In this document: one piece after another, positions 1 through 10,841 of the stretch | Layout of the letters: the number at the start of each line of letters is the position of its first letter | Numbering within the stretch: the first letter of the stretch is position 1 | Origin: Ovis canadensis | Taxonomy: Eukaryota > Chordata > Mammalia > Artiodactyla > Bovidae | DNA length: 64,000 nucleotides | Reading direction: 5' to 3' | Assembly (NCBI RefSeq): GCF_042477335.2 | Contig: NC_091255.1 | Location: 37,426,501-37,490,500, forward strand | Made by a program: the position numbers and the translations under genes | The notes under the pieces: generated by a model | Told to the model about the DNA's origin: nothing | The model's input: the letters and a program-made list of their open reading frames with translations, nothing else | Database searches by the model: none

Positions 1-658
1 AGCTTCTCTTTCTGCCCTTCCCTCGGGCTGTGGACCAGAAACAAAACCTTTCCACACATCTCAGCCCCCAGAAACGTTTTATTTTTTTTCCCTCCAAGGT
101 GTGGGAATTTAATGATGGAACAACAACATCATTCAGGACTGGAATTACAAAGTATTTGGGAGTGATGTTGTGTCCATCGCTGGCGAATCTAAAGTGCTTT
201 AAAGAAAAATAAAAAATACCAAAGATTATCTGTGGAAAACTTGAAAGGCAAGATGTTCAGAACCTTGGAGATGCTATCAGACGCCTCATGGAGTTGACGG
301 ACTGTCTGTGCACCTCAGCTGGCTTACCTGCTTGTGCGTCTGGTGGCTTGGGGACCCCTCGTACCTGCTCCTCTGACTTCCTGAGCACCCCCGCCCCCTT
401 CGTACAGCTCAGAGGTCGGCTTTGGCGGCTGCAGTCCTGCTCGTTTTGGGAGCCGCGGACCGTGCCCTGTGGTGAGAGTGGAGGACTGCGGGCAAGAGGC
501 TGGTGCCCTTGCCCAGGGTGACTGTCCTTGTGCCACGTGGGCTTAGCTGAAGAGTCCTTTCTCAGTGGTGACAGGCACCTCATAAATCAAGGCGTCTTAA
601 CGGTACAATGACCAATGACTTTTTAACTTTTAAAAACTGTGTTAAACATACAAAACAG

Positions 659-783
659 GGACTTCCCTGGTGGTCCAGTGGTTAGGACTCCCAGACTTCA
701 CTGTCAAGGTTCCTGGGTTCAATCCCTGGTTGGGAAGCTAAGATCCCACAAACCAGGAACACAAACACACACACACACACACA
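659..783 (+). mobile_element. Ruminant tRNA-derived SINE with (CA)n tail
   Basis: It starts with the ruminant head ACTTCCCTGGTGGTCCAGTGG, carries a B-box-like GGTTCAATCCCTGG, and ends in a (CA)n tract at about 765-783. Confidence 0.85.
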
Positions 784-1050
784 ATAGGCTTTGCCGTCTT
801 GACCATCTGTAAGTGTACAGTTCGGTGGTACTAAGTACAATCACATTGCTGTACAGCCACCAAAACCCACCCCCATAACTCTTCTCATCTTGTAAATCTG
901 AAACCCTGAAGCTGTTAAACACTAACCCCCTGTTCCCTCCTCCCCCAGCCCCTGGCAGCCACCATTATCCTTTCTGCGTCTCTGCTTTTGGCTGCTCAGA
1001 GCCCTTAGAGTGTAATCATACAGTATGTGCCTTTCCGGTGACTGGCTATC
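784..1050 (+). mobile_element. Old mammalian L1 3'-end remnant (antisense)
   Basis: The text around AAGTGTACAGTTCGGTGG, GTACAATCACATTGCTGTACA and CCCCAGCCCCTGGCAGCC is the diverged antisense 3' end of an old L1. The same family recurs at 36305-36600 and 52800-53090. Confidence 0.6.
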
Positions 1051-1210
1051 TGGGGGTCCCGTGAGATTCCATATGAATTTTAGGATGAGTGTTTCTGGTT
1101 AAAACCTCATGGTTATTTTGATAGGGATTGCACTAAATTTATATATCGCTTTGGGTAATATTGACAATTTTTTTGAAGAGTAAAAAAAAATTCTTTATTG
1201 TTCTTATTGC

Positions 1211-1335
1211 TATTTATTTTTATTTTTTTGCCATGCCATGAGGCATGTGGGATCTTAGTTCCCAGACCAGGAATTGAATCTGTGCCCCCTGCCTTCGAAG
1301 TGCAGAGTCTTAACCATGAACCACCAGGAAGTCCT
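1211..1335 (-). mobile_element. Ruminant tRNA-derived SINE, reverse orientation
   Basis: The reverse complement begins GGACTTCCTGGTGG and contains GTTAAGACTCTGC. The A-rich tail appears as the T-rich block at 1211-1230. Confidence 0.85.
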
Positions 1336-1701
1336 GACATTTTAACAATATTCAACCTTCAAATCCATGAACACAAGATCTGTTTGCATTTATTTATGTC
1401 ATCTTTCATTTCTTTCAGCAGTGTTTATCAGTTTTCAGTGTACAAGTCACCCCCTTGCTTAAGTTAGTGCCTAAGGTTTTTTTTTTGACACTGATTGACT
1501 ATGTCTTCAGGAAGGATACACAGTCTTGGGTATATGTATGTTCCCTTTAGAAATGTTGAGAGTAAGAAAAGAATTGAGAAGAAAATAAACAACACACAGC
1601 ACCCCCATGGTTCTTTCAACACCTTGTCATTTTAGTATTTATTTCTCCATACTTCTTTGTATGTTTTCATATGTACATATGCACAGATCTATACTTATAC
1701 C

Positions 1702-1722
1702 TGTGTGTGTATATATATATAT
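1702..1722. repeat. (TG)n(TA)n microsatellite
   Basis: Short alternating TG then TA tract. Confidence 0.8.
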
Positions 1723-2250
1723 TTGCAAGTTGGATTACTCCTTTTCTAGACTCTGTATCATCCTTAATAGTACATATCAAAAGCATCTTTCTGTGTCACA
1801 AAACGCACAGTGGAGAATCTGGCAATTCTGATATAATTAAACACATGATCCTCTTCTTTTTTTTTTTTTTAAGCCTAAGGGAGATTGGTGCATTTGAACG
1901 GTACAAGCACCTAATTTGACCTGAAAAGGCAGGGAGTTTTGCTGAGCATTCTGTTCCATGGCCATATTTAAGATGAACGAAAAGAATCTTGAATCTTAGG
2001 CCTGTGGCCTCAGAGACTGAGCTTTCTTGGGAGTCTGCACTGCCTGGCACATAGCTACCTTCGTTGGCCCTGGCTTGCCCTGTGGCTTCAAATATATAAA
2101 TGGAGCCCATGAAGCAGTGAGTGAAAACACTGATGTTCCCAAGGGCAGGAGCCATAGTCTTGTTCACTGCTATGTCCCCAGCACTCAGGATGGTGCCTGA
2201 TCATCAGAGGTGCTCGGTCAGTGCTTGTTGGATGTGGCTACTCTTACTGC

Positions 2251-2464
2251 TTGGGTGCTAAGTTGCTTCAGTTGTGTCTGACTTGTTTGCGACCCCATGC
2301 ACTGTAGCCTGCCAGGCTCCTCTGTCCATGGGATTCCCCAGGCAAGAATACTGGAGTGGGTTGCCATGCCCTTCTCCAGGGGATCTTCCCGACCTAGAGA
2401 TGGAACTCGGGTCTCCCGCATTGCAGGCGGATTCTTTACCATCTGAACCACCAGGGAAGCCCCC
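2251..2464 (-). mobile_element. Bov-tA SINE with target-site duplication
   Basis: Complete reverse-oriented Bov-tA: a Bov-A unit followed by the tRNA-like head ending CCAGGGAAGC. It is flanked by ACTCTTACTGC (2240-2250) and ACTCTTATTGC (2465-2475), an 11-bp duplication with one mismatch. It ends about 57 bp before the USP43 terminal exon. Confidence 0.93.
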
Positions 2465-2521
2465 ACTCTTATTGCAGCTGGAGGGTGAGTCAGGCACTGA
2501 TGCTCTTGGTGTCTCTTTCAG

Positions 2522-3603
2522 GAGGCTTGGAGTCCAGGCCTTTGGCACGGGGCATCCAAGGCCGCAGCATCAGCATGAAGGTGCCTACGCCTTCCCGAGC
2601 AAAGCAGGGGGCCTTCAAGACCATGCCCCTCCGCTGGTCTTTTGGCCCCAGGGAGAAACCGCTGGGCACATCCGTCGAGCTGGTGGAGTACCTGGAGTCC
2701 AGACGGAGACCTCGGTCCACAAGCCAGTCCATCGTGCAGCTGCTGACGGGTCCTGCTGGTGGTCACCAGAAGTCACACGCCACCCTCTCTGTGGAGAGTG
2801 AAGACAGTAGGCGAACCAGCAACACAGTGCTGGCCACAGCGCCCTGCCCCTCTGGCCATCCTGACCACTGCATGGTCCCTGGCAACTCAGATGGCCCGAA
2901 TGCAGCCAGGAAGCTCAAGGAAAACTCAAGTCAGGACATCAGGCTGCCCAAACAGTTTGACTTGCCCCTCACAGTGATGTCTTCAACAGAAGATGATGGG
3001 AGACGACCCCGGCCTGAGGGCCAAAGGACCACAAGCTGTAAGGGAAGTGGCCTAACCGGGAGCAGTGGCCAAGCACCCTCCCCCAAAGAGGGTCCCAGTG
3101 CTGCGACGTTACCTAGAAAGAGTGCAGACAGTCGCTCAAACAGCTCAGGCAAGATGAGGGCTAATGGGGAGAGAAGGGACCCCGAGACAGACAGATTCCC
3201 ACAAGGGACCCTCACCCTTCTGAGGTCTGTGTTTTGGAAGAAGGAGATCAGAAAGAGGGACAGGCCAGAGGCATCCCCCCAGGTGGCCCCCGTCTCCCTG
3301 GTGAGCGGCAGGCGGAGCCCGGCTGTGGATGGGGAGGCCCGAGGCTCGTCTCCATCCCTCAGGATTCGAGAGAGCCTGGCCAGGGGCCCAGCCGGCCACC
3401 TGGAAAGAGAGAGGGACGTCCGGTCAGCGCCCAGCTCTCTGCTGCTCCCTCGCAAGACTGGCAGGCCCCCGAGGGCCAGCGCCCTCGGCACATCACAGAG
3501 GAGCGTCCCCGGGGAGCAGACATCTTTTGGCACCTTGCCGAAGGTGATGTACCACACGCTGTCCTTACGTCGGAAGAAGTCCTTGCCTGAGTCCAGCTTC
3601 TGA
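2522..3603 (+). CDS. USP43: USP43 terminal coding exon (C-terminal tail of a ubiquitin-specific protease)
   Basis: This is the last exon of a multi-exon gene. The acceptor CTCTTTCAG ends at 2521 and the exon opens with two bases that finish a split codon. It then runs open for about 359 residues to TGA at 3601-3603. The protein is basic, Ser/Pro/Arg-rich and looks disordered, with motifs such as RSISMKVPTPSR, RRRPRSTS (an RxRxxS kinase-type site) and the end SLRRKKSLPESSF. No USP catalytic Cys or His box is present. In this family the catalytic core is encoded by upstream exons, which lie outside the window. The assignment rests on tail character plus the neighbours DHRS7C, GSG1L2 and GLP2R, which follow USP43 in human 17p13.1. 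The gene runs tail-to-tail with DHRS7C. What I infer is the name; what I see is a long, clean terminal exon. Confidence 0.85.
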
Positions 3604-4237
3604 TTGTGTGCTCTGCGGGGAGCTGCCATTCTCTCGGCTCTGCACCGAGCACCTGTGGGCAGTCCGTGTTGACAGTGGGACTGGGGGAAGCCAGTTGTCT
3701 TCTCTTGGCCCCTGAAAATTAAAATTTCTGGTCTCTGCATCTGTATTTCCAACACCAAACGTCTGAAAAGACCTTCCTGTGTTGTTAGCTGTTTGTGTGT
3801 TTCCAGACCACCAGAGGGTGCTGGTTGGTCAGTATAACCATTTCAGGGCAAGAACTGCTGTTTGAAGTAATTCCAGGGCCTAAGTACTTGTATTAAGGAT
3901 TGATTAATAAGAATCTTCAGTACTAAATCAAATATTGTCATTAGCTTCTCCTAAACCTTGTTTTTTAATAATGGACTTAACAGGAAATTCTTTTCCTCCT
4001 GATGTTTCTCTGGGATGAAGCATTAAGGATGCCAAAAAAGCAAGTGGTAGCTACACTAAGGCAGGATCCTAGAATGAATGGGAGAGAAATGACTGAGATT
4101 TTAGGAGAGTATTTAATATATAACAATTGTATTAAAGTTTTTCAAGGTATTTAAAAAAGAAAACTATTTTGATACTAGGGGGAAAAGGAAGTTTTTTTTT
4201 TTAATTAACTGTGAGATCTATGTACAATTTTAATAAA
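3604..4237 (+). promoter_or_regulatory. USP43: USP43 3' UTR with candidate poly(A) signals
   Basis: Unique sequence follows the stop codon. A canonical AATAAA lies at 4232-4237, with a T/GT-rich stretch downstream near 4291-4312. Weaker ATTAAA signals occur at 3718-3723 and 4131-4136. The AATAAA would give a 3' UTR of about 0.65 kb. Which signal is used cannot be decided from sequence. Confidence 0.45.
3808..3821 (+). promoter_or_regulatory. CTCF-like motif (forward)
   Basis: CCACCAGAGGGTGC matches the CTCF core CCASYAGRKGGCRS at all but one position. It lies about 200 bp after the USP43 stop. Occupancy cannot be inferred from sequence. Confidence 0.45.
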
Positions 4238-4372
4238 AGTTCATCCATGAAACATGCAAATAGCTCTCTGAATTATTAAAGTTAGGCAAATGCTCTTGTT
4301 TCTGCTGTATAAACTTAGCTCGTTGCTTTTCCCCCCCATTTAACCCTTTTTTTAAAAAAATGAAGTATAATT

Positions 4373-4455
4373 GGACTTCCCTGGCAGTGCAGTGGTTAAG
4401 ACCCTGGCTTGACCCCACTAAGATCTGCATGCCACATGGCACGGTCAAAAAAAAT
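4373..4455 (+). mobile_element. Short tRNA-derived SINE
   Basis: GGACTTCCCTGGCAGTGCAGTGG head, internally deleted, with the GGTCAAAAAAAATAA tail. Confidence 0.8.
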
Positions 4456-4544
4456 AAGTTGATTTCCAATGTCACGTTCTTCTCAGGTGATTCAGTTACA
4501 GATAGATGGATCCTTTTTCAGATTCTTTCCCCTTACAGGTTATT

Positions 4545-4601
4545 AAAAATATTGAGTATAGTTCCTTGTTGGTTATCTAAGCTCGTTGCTGTTGATATCA
4601 G
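4545..4601 (+). repeat. 57-bp direct repeat, copy A
   Basis: It starts AAAAATATTGAG and ends GTTGATATCAG. It matches 5598-5654 with 4 mismatches over 57 bases. Confidence 0.85.
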
Positions 4602-4661
4602 AAAGTCATTGATTGTTTCTGAAAATTTTAAGTACTTTTAATTAAAATCACTTGCTGTTTG

Positions 4662-5085
4662 CTAAGGAAACAGAAGTCTCCCCAGGTCTCCCCCTAGAGA
4701 ACATATACGTTCAAGGACCAGAGTCTGAGCCTGTCTTGATGGATTGTCGCCAGGGTCCTTGGACTCCTTAATGATGGAAACTGATGACAGGCCAGAGCAG
4801 GAATTCAGGCAAGGCTTTACTGGGGCTTGTGCTGCAGCAGGAGGGAGCGAAGGCAAGCAGCAGGCGCCCTTGTTCCCTCCCTGAGGAGGGCAGCTGGTCC
4901 CTAAAATGGGGTGAGGGTGGTTGGGTCTGAGGGGCAGCTTAGATGGTCTGCCCACCCCCTTGGTGGTGCTGTGTGCAGGGATCACGGGCAGGACCCTGCC
5001 ATTGCTCCCTGCCCCTCAGAAGTGGCAGTTTGATTTTGGCCTTTTTTTTTTAATCTTCTTGTTTATAATTTGGGCCAACTGCCCA
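4662..5085 (-). mobile_element. Possible endogenous retroviral LTR fragment
   Basis: The block with CAGGAATTCAGGCAAGGC, TTTACTGGGGC and GGAGGGAGCGAAGG resembles the antisense R/U5 area of ruminant LTRs. No terminal TG..CA pair or internal viral gene is visible. The sequence may continue after the Bov-A dimer at 5089-5350. The assignment is tentative. Confidence 0.3.
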
Positions 5086-5088
5086 TGT

Positions 5089-5350
5089 GGAGAAGGCAAT
5101 GGTGACCCACTCCAGTACTCTTGCCTGGAAAATCCCATGGAGGGAGGAGGAGCCTGGTGGGCTGCAGTCCTTGGGGTCATGAAGAGTCGGCCACGACTCA
5201 GCGACTTCACTTTCATGCATTGGAGAAGGAAATGGCAACCCACTCCAGTGTTCTTGCCTGGAGAATCCCAGGGATGGGGTAGCCTGGTGGGCTGCCGTCT
5301 CTGGGGTCGCACAGAGTTGGACGCGACTGAAGCGGCTTAGCAGCAGCAGC
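5089..5350 (+). mobile_element. Bov-A2 type SINE (Bov-A dimer)
   Basis: Two Bov-A units in tandem, each starting GGAGAAGGMAATGG. The unit junction is ACTTTCATGCATTGG and the end is GCAGCAGCAGC. Confidence 0.92.
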
Positions 5351-5597
5351 CTATATGTGCAGTTGTTTTTAGTCCCCTTATAGTTTCTTTGTATCTGTTC
5401 CTCTGGGACATTTGTCCAGGTGCAAGCACTGCAAAGGGTCCCAGGTCCTAGGCTATCTCAAGGTGACTGTCCTCTGTTTCCTAGAACTTCGCACACTTTT
5501 CAGTAGCTGTTTTAACAAATATTGCCTCTCTTATGGGGAAGCTGCTAAACCTGAGTCTGATAGAGAAATCCTTTTCCAGATTCCCTTGTAAGTTTTT

Positions 5598-5654
5598 AAA
5601 AATATTGAGCATAGTTCCTTGTTGGTTATCTAAGCTCATAGATGTTGATATCAG
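5598..5654 (+). repeat. 57-bp direct repeat, copy B
   Basis: Same length as 4545-4601 and about 93% identical by eye. The copies are about 1.05 kb apart and similarity fades on both sides. Confidence 0.85.
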
Positions 5655-5877
5655 CAATGATATCAGACAGAGGGCTTGACAGGTAAGGTGACTGGAGAGT
5701 CTCTACCTCAACAGTCCATTTTCTAGAAATACCTCCTTTCCATTTAAGACACCAAATTAAGTCTTTCCTCATACACTTGGCATGACTCATTGGTGTGTCT
5801 CTGCTACTGTTCTTTTTCTAAGAAGGAAGAATGAGGTTCTTTTTCTTCATCATAAGAAAGACTGTGTACTTTGGAAA

Positions 5878-6330
5878 AATTGGAGTATAATTACAATATT
5901 GCATTCGTTTCAGCTGTACAGGAAGTGAATCTGCTATATGTTTACTTAATCCCCTCCCTCTTGGGCCTCCCTACCACCGTCCCCTCTACCCCATCCCTCT
6001 AGGTCTCATCACAGAGCACTGAGCTGAGCTCCCTGAGCTACACAGATCATCTGTTTTACTGGCTCTTTCACACATGGTAGTGTATGTCAACCCTAATCTC
6101 CCAGGTCATCCCACCCTCCCCTGCCCCCGCTGAGTCCATTGTCTACATCTGCCCGCATGAAATAGGTTCATCTGTTCCACGTTTCTAGATGACAATAGCC
6201 AGGACGTGGAAGTCAACCTAAATGTCCATCGACACATGAGTGGATAAAGACGATGTGATACACATATACAATGAAATATTACTCAGCCAGAAGAATGAAT
6301 GAAACTGGGTCATTTGTGGAGACCATGTAC
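5878..6330 (-). mobile_element. L1 3'-end fragment with internal inversion
   Basis: 5878-6187 is antisense L1 3' end. From 6188 the text switches to sense L1, with AACCTAAATGTCCATCGAC and ATTACTCAGCC. This is the pattern of a 5'-inverted (twin-primed) insertion. Confidence 0.75.
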
Positions 6331-7124
6331 TTTGGAGCACCACTTCCGAGACAGAACTGAGAGGACAGAGGAAATGAGCAGGGAGGCCCACCACCTGCCA
6401 CCGGAGAGAGATGTATGTTATCAGCGGACCAGAGTGCAGTTCAAAAGAAGTCTGTTTTCTTCAAGTCTTAATCCACGTGCTCTCAGGCGATAGGGAAGAC
6501 ACACTTGTCCTCCCGGGTTCCGGGAGTCTAGGAGTCCTCCTGCTGTATCTGGTTCTTTCTCCTCTGTTGACTCTCATTTATCATCTTTCACTCCCAAGCT
6601 CTTCCTAAGCCCAGCCCCACTTCCTTTGTCCTCTTAAGGGGTTGGGTTGTGACCCAGGTTCTCCCTTTTGAACATCCTTGGATATCATGAGCAGGGCCCA
6701 ATTGTTGGCAGTTTTCTCTGTAATACACCAGAGAGTGGAGCACTTGTCCTAGGCTATGGATTTGGAATAGGAAGAGGCAATTACACTTGGACCCTGTGCT
6801 TATATCTGCCATACCACACCTTCCACAAGGATGCCCGAGTTCCCCTGTATCACTTTCTCATCTAGAGGGACCTGGCAGGGAAGGCTGGGAGAACGGCATG
6901 GGAAAGGATGGGGTCAGATTTCTGCCCAGATTGGAGGCCGAGACTATTGGACACAGCAGGACCACCCTCAGTTCTGTCGTTGGTGAAATGGATTTTTCAG
7001 CTGTTTCAGTGACTCAGTGTTGGTATAAAGACTAAATGGAGTCTTGGGTGGGGGGGGGGGGTGAGGGGGCTGCTCATTGGAGATGGTGAACCACATGCAA
7101 TTTTGTGGACTTGTTATTGCTCTG

Positions 7125-10100
7125 CTCAACAGAGAACCCCATGAACAGTATGAAAAGGCAAAAAGATAGGACACTGAAAGATGAACTCCCCAGGTCGGTA
7201 GGTGCCCAATATGCTACTGGAGATCAATGGAGAAATAAATAACTCCAGATGAAGAGACAGAGCCAAAGCAAAAACATCATCTAGTTGTGGATGTGACTGG
7301 TGATAGAAGCAAAGTCCGATTCTGTAAAGTGCAATACTGCATAGGAACCTGGAATGTTAGGTCCATGAATCAAAGCAAATTGGAAGTGGTCAAACAGGAG
7401 ATGGCAAGAGTGAACGTTGACATTTTAGGAATCAGTCCATTCAGATGGACTGGAATGGGTGAATTTAACTCAGATGAACATTTTGTCTACTACTGTGGGC
7501 AAGAATCCCTTAGAAGAAAGGGAGTAGCCATCATAGTCAACAAAAGAGTCTGAAATGCAGTGCTGCTGCTGCTGCTAAGTCGCTTCAGTCGTGTCCAACT
7601 CTGTGCGACCCCATAGACGGCAGCCCACCAGGCTCCCGTCCCCAGGATTCTCCAGGCAAGAACACTGGAGTGGGTTACCATTTCCAAAATGTGGTACTTG
7701 GATGCAATCTCAAAAACGACAGAATGATTTCTGTTCATTTCCAAGGCAAACCACTCAATATCACAGTAATCCAAGTCTATGCCCCAACCAGTAATGCTGA
7801 AGAAGCTGAAGCTGAATGGTTCCATGAAGACCTACAAGACCTTCTAGAACTAACACCCAAAAAAGATGTCCTTTTCATTACAGGGGACTGGAATGCAAAA
7901 GTAGGAAGTCAGGAAACACCTGGAGTAACAGGCAAATTTGGCCTTGGAGTACAGAATGAAGCAGGGCAAAAGCTAATAGAGTTCTGTCAAGAGAATGCAC
8001 TGGTCATAGCAAACACCTTCTTCCAACAACACAAGAGAAGTCTCTACACATGGACATCACCAGATAGTCAACACCAAATCAGATTGATTATGTTCTTTGC
8101 AGCCAAAGATGGAGAAGCTTTATACAGTCAGCAGAAACAAGACCAAGAGCTGACTGTGGCTCAGATCATGAACGCCTCATTAGCAAATTCAGACTTAAAT
8201 TGAACAAAGTAGGGAAAACCACTAGACCATTCATGTATGACCTAAATCAAATCCCTTACAATTATACAGTGGAAGTGACAAATAGATTTAAGGGACTAGA
8301 TCTGATAGACAGAGTGTCTGATGAACTATGGACGGAGGTTCATGACATTGTACAGGAGACAGGGAACAAGACCATCCCCAAGAAAAAGAAATGCAAAAAA
8401 GCAAAACGGCTGTCTGAAGAGGCCTTAGAAATAGCTGTGAAAAGAAGTGAAAAGCAAAGGAGAAAAGGAAAGATATACCCATTTGAATGCAGAGTTCCAA
8501 AGAATAGCAAGGAAGAATAAGAAAGCCTTCCTCAGTGATCAGTGCCAAGAAATAGAGGAAAAAAATAGAATGGGAAAGACTAGAGATCTCTTCAAGAAAA
8601 TTAGAGATACCAAGGGAAAATTTCATGCAAAGATGGGCACAGTAAAGGACAGAGATGGTATGGACCTAACAGAAGCAGAAGATATTAAGAAGTGGCAAGA
8701 ATACACAGAAGAACTATACAAAAAAGATCATGACCTAGATAATCACGATGGTGTGATCACTCATCTAGAGCCAGACATCCTGGAATGTGAAGTCAAGTGG
8801 GCATTAGGAAGCATCACTATGAACAAAGCTAGTGGAAGTGATGGAATTACAGCTGAGCTATTTCAAATCCTAAACGATGATGCTGTGAAAGTGCTGCACT
8901 CAATACGTCAGCAAATTTGGAAAATTCAGCAATGGCCACAGGACTGGAAAAGGTCAGTTTTCATTCCAATCTCAAAGAAAAGCAATGCCAAAGAATGCTC
9001 AAACTACCGCACAATTGCACTCATCTCACACGCTAGTAAAGTAATGCTCAAAATTCTCCAATCCAGGCTTCAATAGTACGTGAACTGTGAGCTTCCAGAT
9101 GTTCAAGCTGGATTTAGAAAAGGCAGAGGAACCAGAGATCAAATTGCCAACATCCGCTGGATTATCGAAAAAGCAAGAGAGTTCCAGAAAAACATCTATT
9201 TCTGCTTTATTGACTACGCCAAAGCCTTTCACTGTGTAGATCACCACAAACTGTGGAAAATTCTGAAAGAGATGGGAATACCAGACCTGCCTCTTGAGAA
9301 ATCTGTATGCAGGTCAGGAAGTAACAGTTAGAACTGGACATGGAACAACAGACTGGTTCCAAATCGGGAAAGGAGTACGTCAAGGCTGTATATTGTCATC
9401 CTGCTTATTTAACTTATATGCAGAGTACATCATGAGAAATGCTGCGCTGGAAGAAGCACAAGCTGGAATCAAAATTGCTGGGAAAAATATCAATAACCTC
9501 AGATATGCAGGTTACACCACCCTTACGGCAGAAAGTGAAGAATAACTAATAAGCCTCTTGATGAAAGTGAAAGAGGAGAGTGAAAAAGTTGGCTTAAAGC
9601 GCAACATTCAGAAAACTCAGATCATGGCATCTGATTCCATCACTTCATGGCAAATAGAGGAGGAAACAGTGACAGACTTTATTTTTTTAGGCTCCAAAAT
9701 CACTGCAGCCATGAAATTAAAAGATGCTTACTCCTTGGAAGAAAAGTTATCATCAACCTACACAGCATAACAAAAAGTAGAGACATTACTTTTCCAACAA
9801 AGGTCCATCTAGTCAAAGCTATGGTTTTTCCAGTGGTCATGTATGGATGCAAGAGCTGGACTATAAAGAAAGCTCAGTGCTGAAGAACTGATGCTTTTGA
9901 ACTGTGGTGTCGGAGAAGATTCTTGAGAGTCCCTTGGACTGCAAGAAGATCTAACCAGTCCATCCTAAAGGAGATCAGTCCTGAATATTCATTGGAAGGA
10001 CTGATGCTGGAGCTGAAACTGCAATACTTTGACTACCTGATGCCAAGAACCAACTCATTTGAAAAGACCCTGATCCTGGGAAAGATTGAAGAGGGGAGGA

Positions 10101-10263
10101 GAAGGGGACGACAGAGGATGAGATGCGTGGATGGCATCACCAACTCAATGGACAAGAGCTTGAGTAAACTCTGGGAGTTGGTGATGGACAGGGAAGCCTG
10201 GCATGCTGCAGTCGATGGAGTCACAAAGAGTCAACACAACTGAGCGACCGAAGTGAACTGAAC
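7125..10263 (+). mobile_element. Nearly full-length BovB (RTE) LINE, inactivated
   Basis: About 3.1 kb. The apurinic-type endonuclease region begins IGTWNVRSMNQSKLEVVKQE (about 7345), with VIQVYAPTSN (about 7770) and ITGDWNAKVG (about 7880). It is followed by a reverse transcriptase with [12 protein letters not shown] (about 9210) and GVRQGCILSSCLFNLY (about 9373). The catalytic YADD is changed to YAGY near 9505. The reading frame is broken by stops and shifts into many pieces between 7287 and 10243. The 3' end is the typical GAGCGACCGAAGTGAACTGAAC. The exact 5' border is uncertain. A Bov-A unit is inserted at 7562-7686. Confidence 0.93.
7562..7686 (-). mobile_element. Bov-A monomer inserted into BovB
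   Basis: GCTGCTGCTGCTGCTAAGTCG to CCATTTCC. It is flanked by AAATGCAGT (7553-7561) and AAATGTGGT (7687-7695). The BovB endonuclease text resumes directly after it. Confidence 0.9.
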
Positions 10264-10297
10264 AGAGAATGCAGCTATAAAATAGGTTTGGAGCCAC

Positions 10298-10315
10298 AGT
10301 GACCCCTGGTGGTCA
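10298..10315 (-). promoter_or_regulatory. CTCF-like motif (reverse)
   Basis: The reverse complement TGACCACCAGGGGTCACT is close to the classic CTCF site TGGCCACCAGGGGGCGCT, with 3 differences in 18. It lies 35 bp past the 3' end of the BovB copy. Confidence 0.45.
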
Positions 10316-10791
10316 TTTCTCTTATTGCATGATGCCTTCCCCTCAACAACTTGGAACAATTTTTTCCCCTGTGTTTCAACCTAAGAATTGTGGGTTTTCA
10401 TTTGCTAGACTGGTGAGATATCCTATCCTGAGAAGGCAGCAGGGCCCGCGTGGACACAGGGACATCCGGAAGGCAATGGGGTGGGGGCATCCAGTCAGAG
10501 GGAGATCAAAGTCCCCGGACAGGAAATTCAACTTCAGGGAGCTTGGGGTCCCGGCCAGACAGTCCGGCTGAGGATGGACCCGCCTGTAGGTCTCTGACCG
10601 CTTTGGCTGCAGAGACAGTGGAGCAGAGCTACTGACATGGATGTCTTTCTCCCTGAGACCTTTCTTCCTGAGCCGTCATTCCACGCTGCTTCCTGTGAGG
10701 AACCCCAGGGGCCAAGGTCTTCCCTTACCTTAGAGTCCTCAAGTCTTTGCTCTCCCGGAATGTGGATCAGGGCCAGCATGGACGCAGCCCC

Positions 10792-10841
10792 TCCCCACCC
10801 ACCCACCCCACCCCACCCACCCACCCCACCCCCACCACCAA
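10792..10841. repeat. (CCCA)n-type low-complexity tract
   Basis: Imperfect ACCC/CCAC units. The complementary strand is G-rich and could form a quadruplex. Confidence 0.85.

Larger units (their letters stand above)
1..2521 (+). other. USP43: Last intron of USP43 (partial)
   Basis: I see no coding exon here. The interval holds two short tRNA-derived SINEs, an old L1 remnant, small TG/TA and CA tracts, and one Bov-tA SINE just upstream of the terminal-exon acceptor. The rest is unassigned intronic sequence. Confidence 0.7.

Noticed and set aside
2931-3758. 275-codon frame antisense to the USP43 exon
   Set aside because: Shadow of a GC-rich coding exon; no independent signals.
8447-9076. 209-codon frame as a host gene
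   Set aside because: It is BovB reverse-transcriptase sequence, already explained by the LINE.
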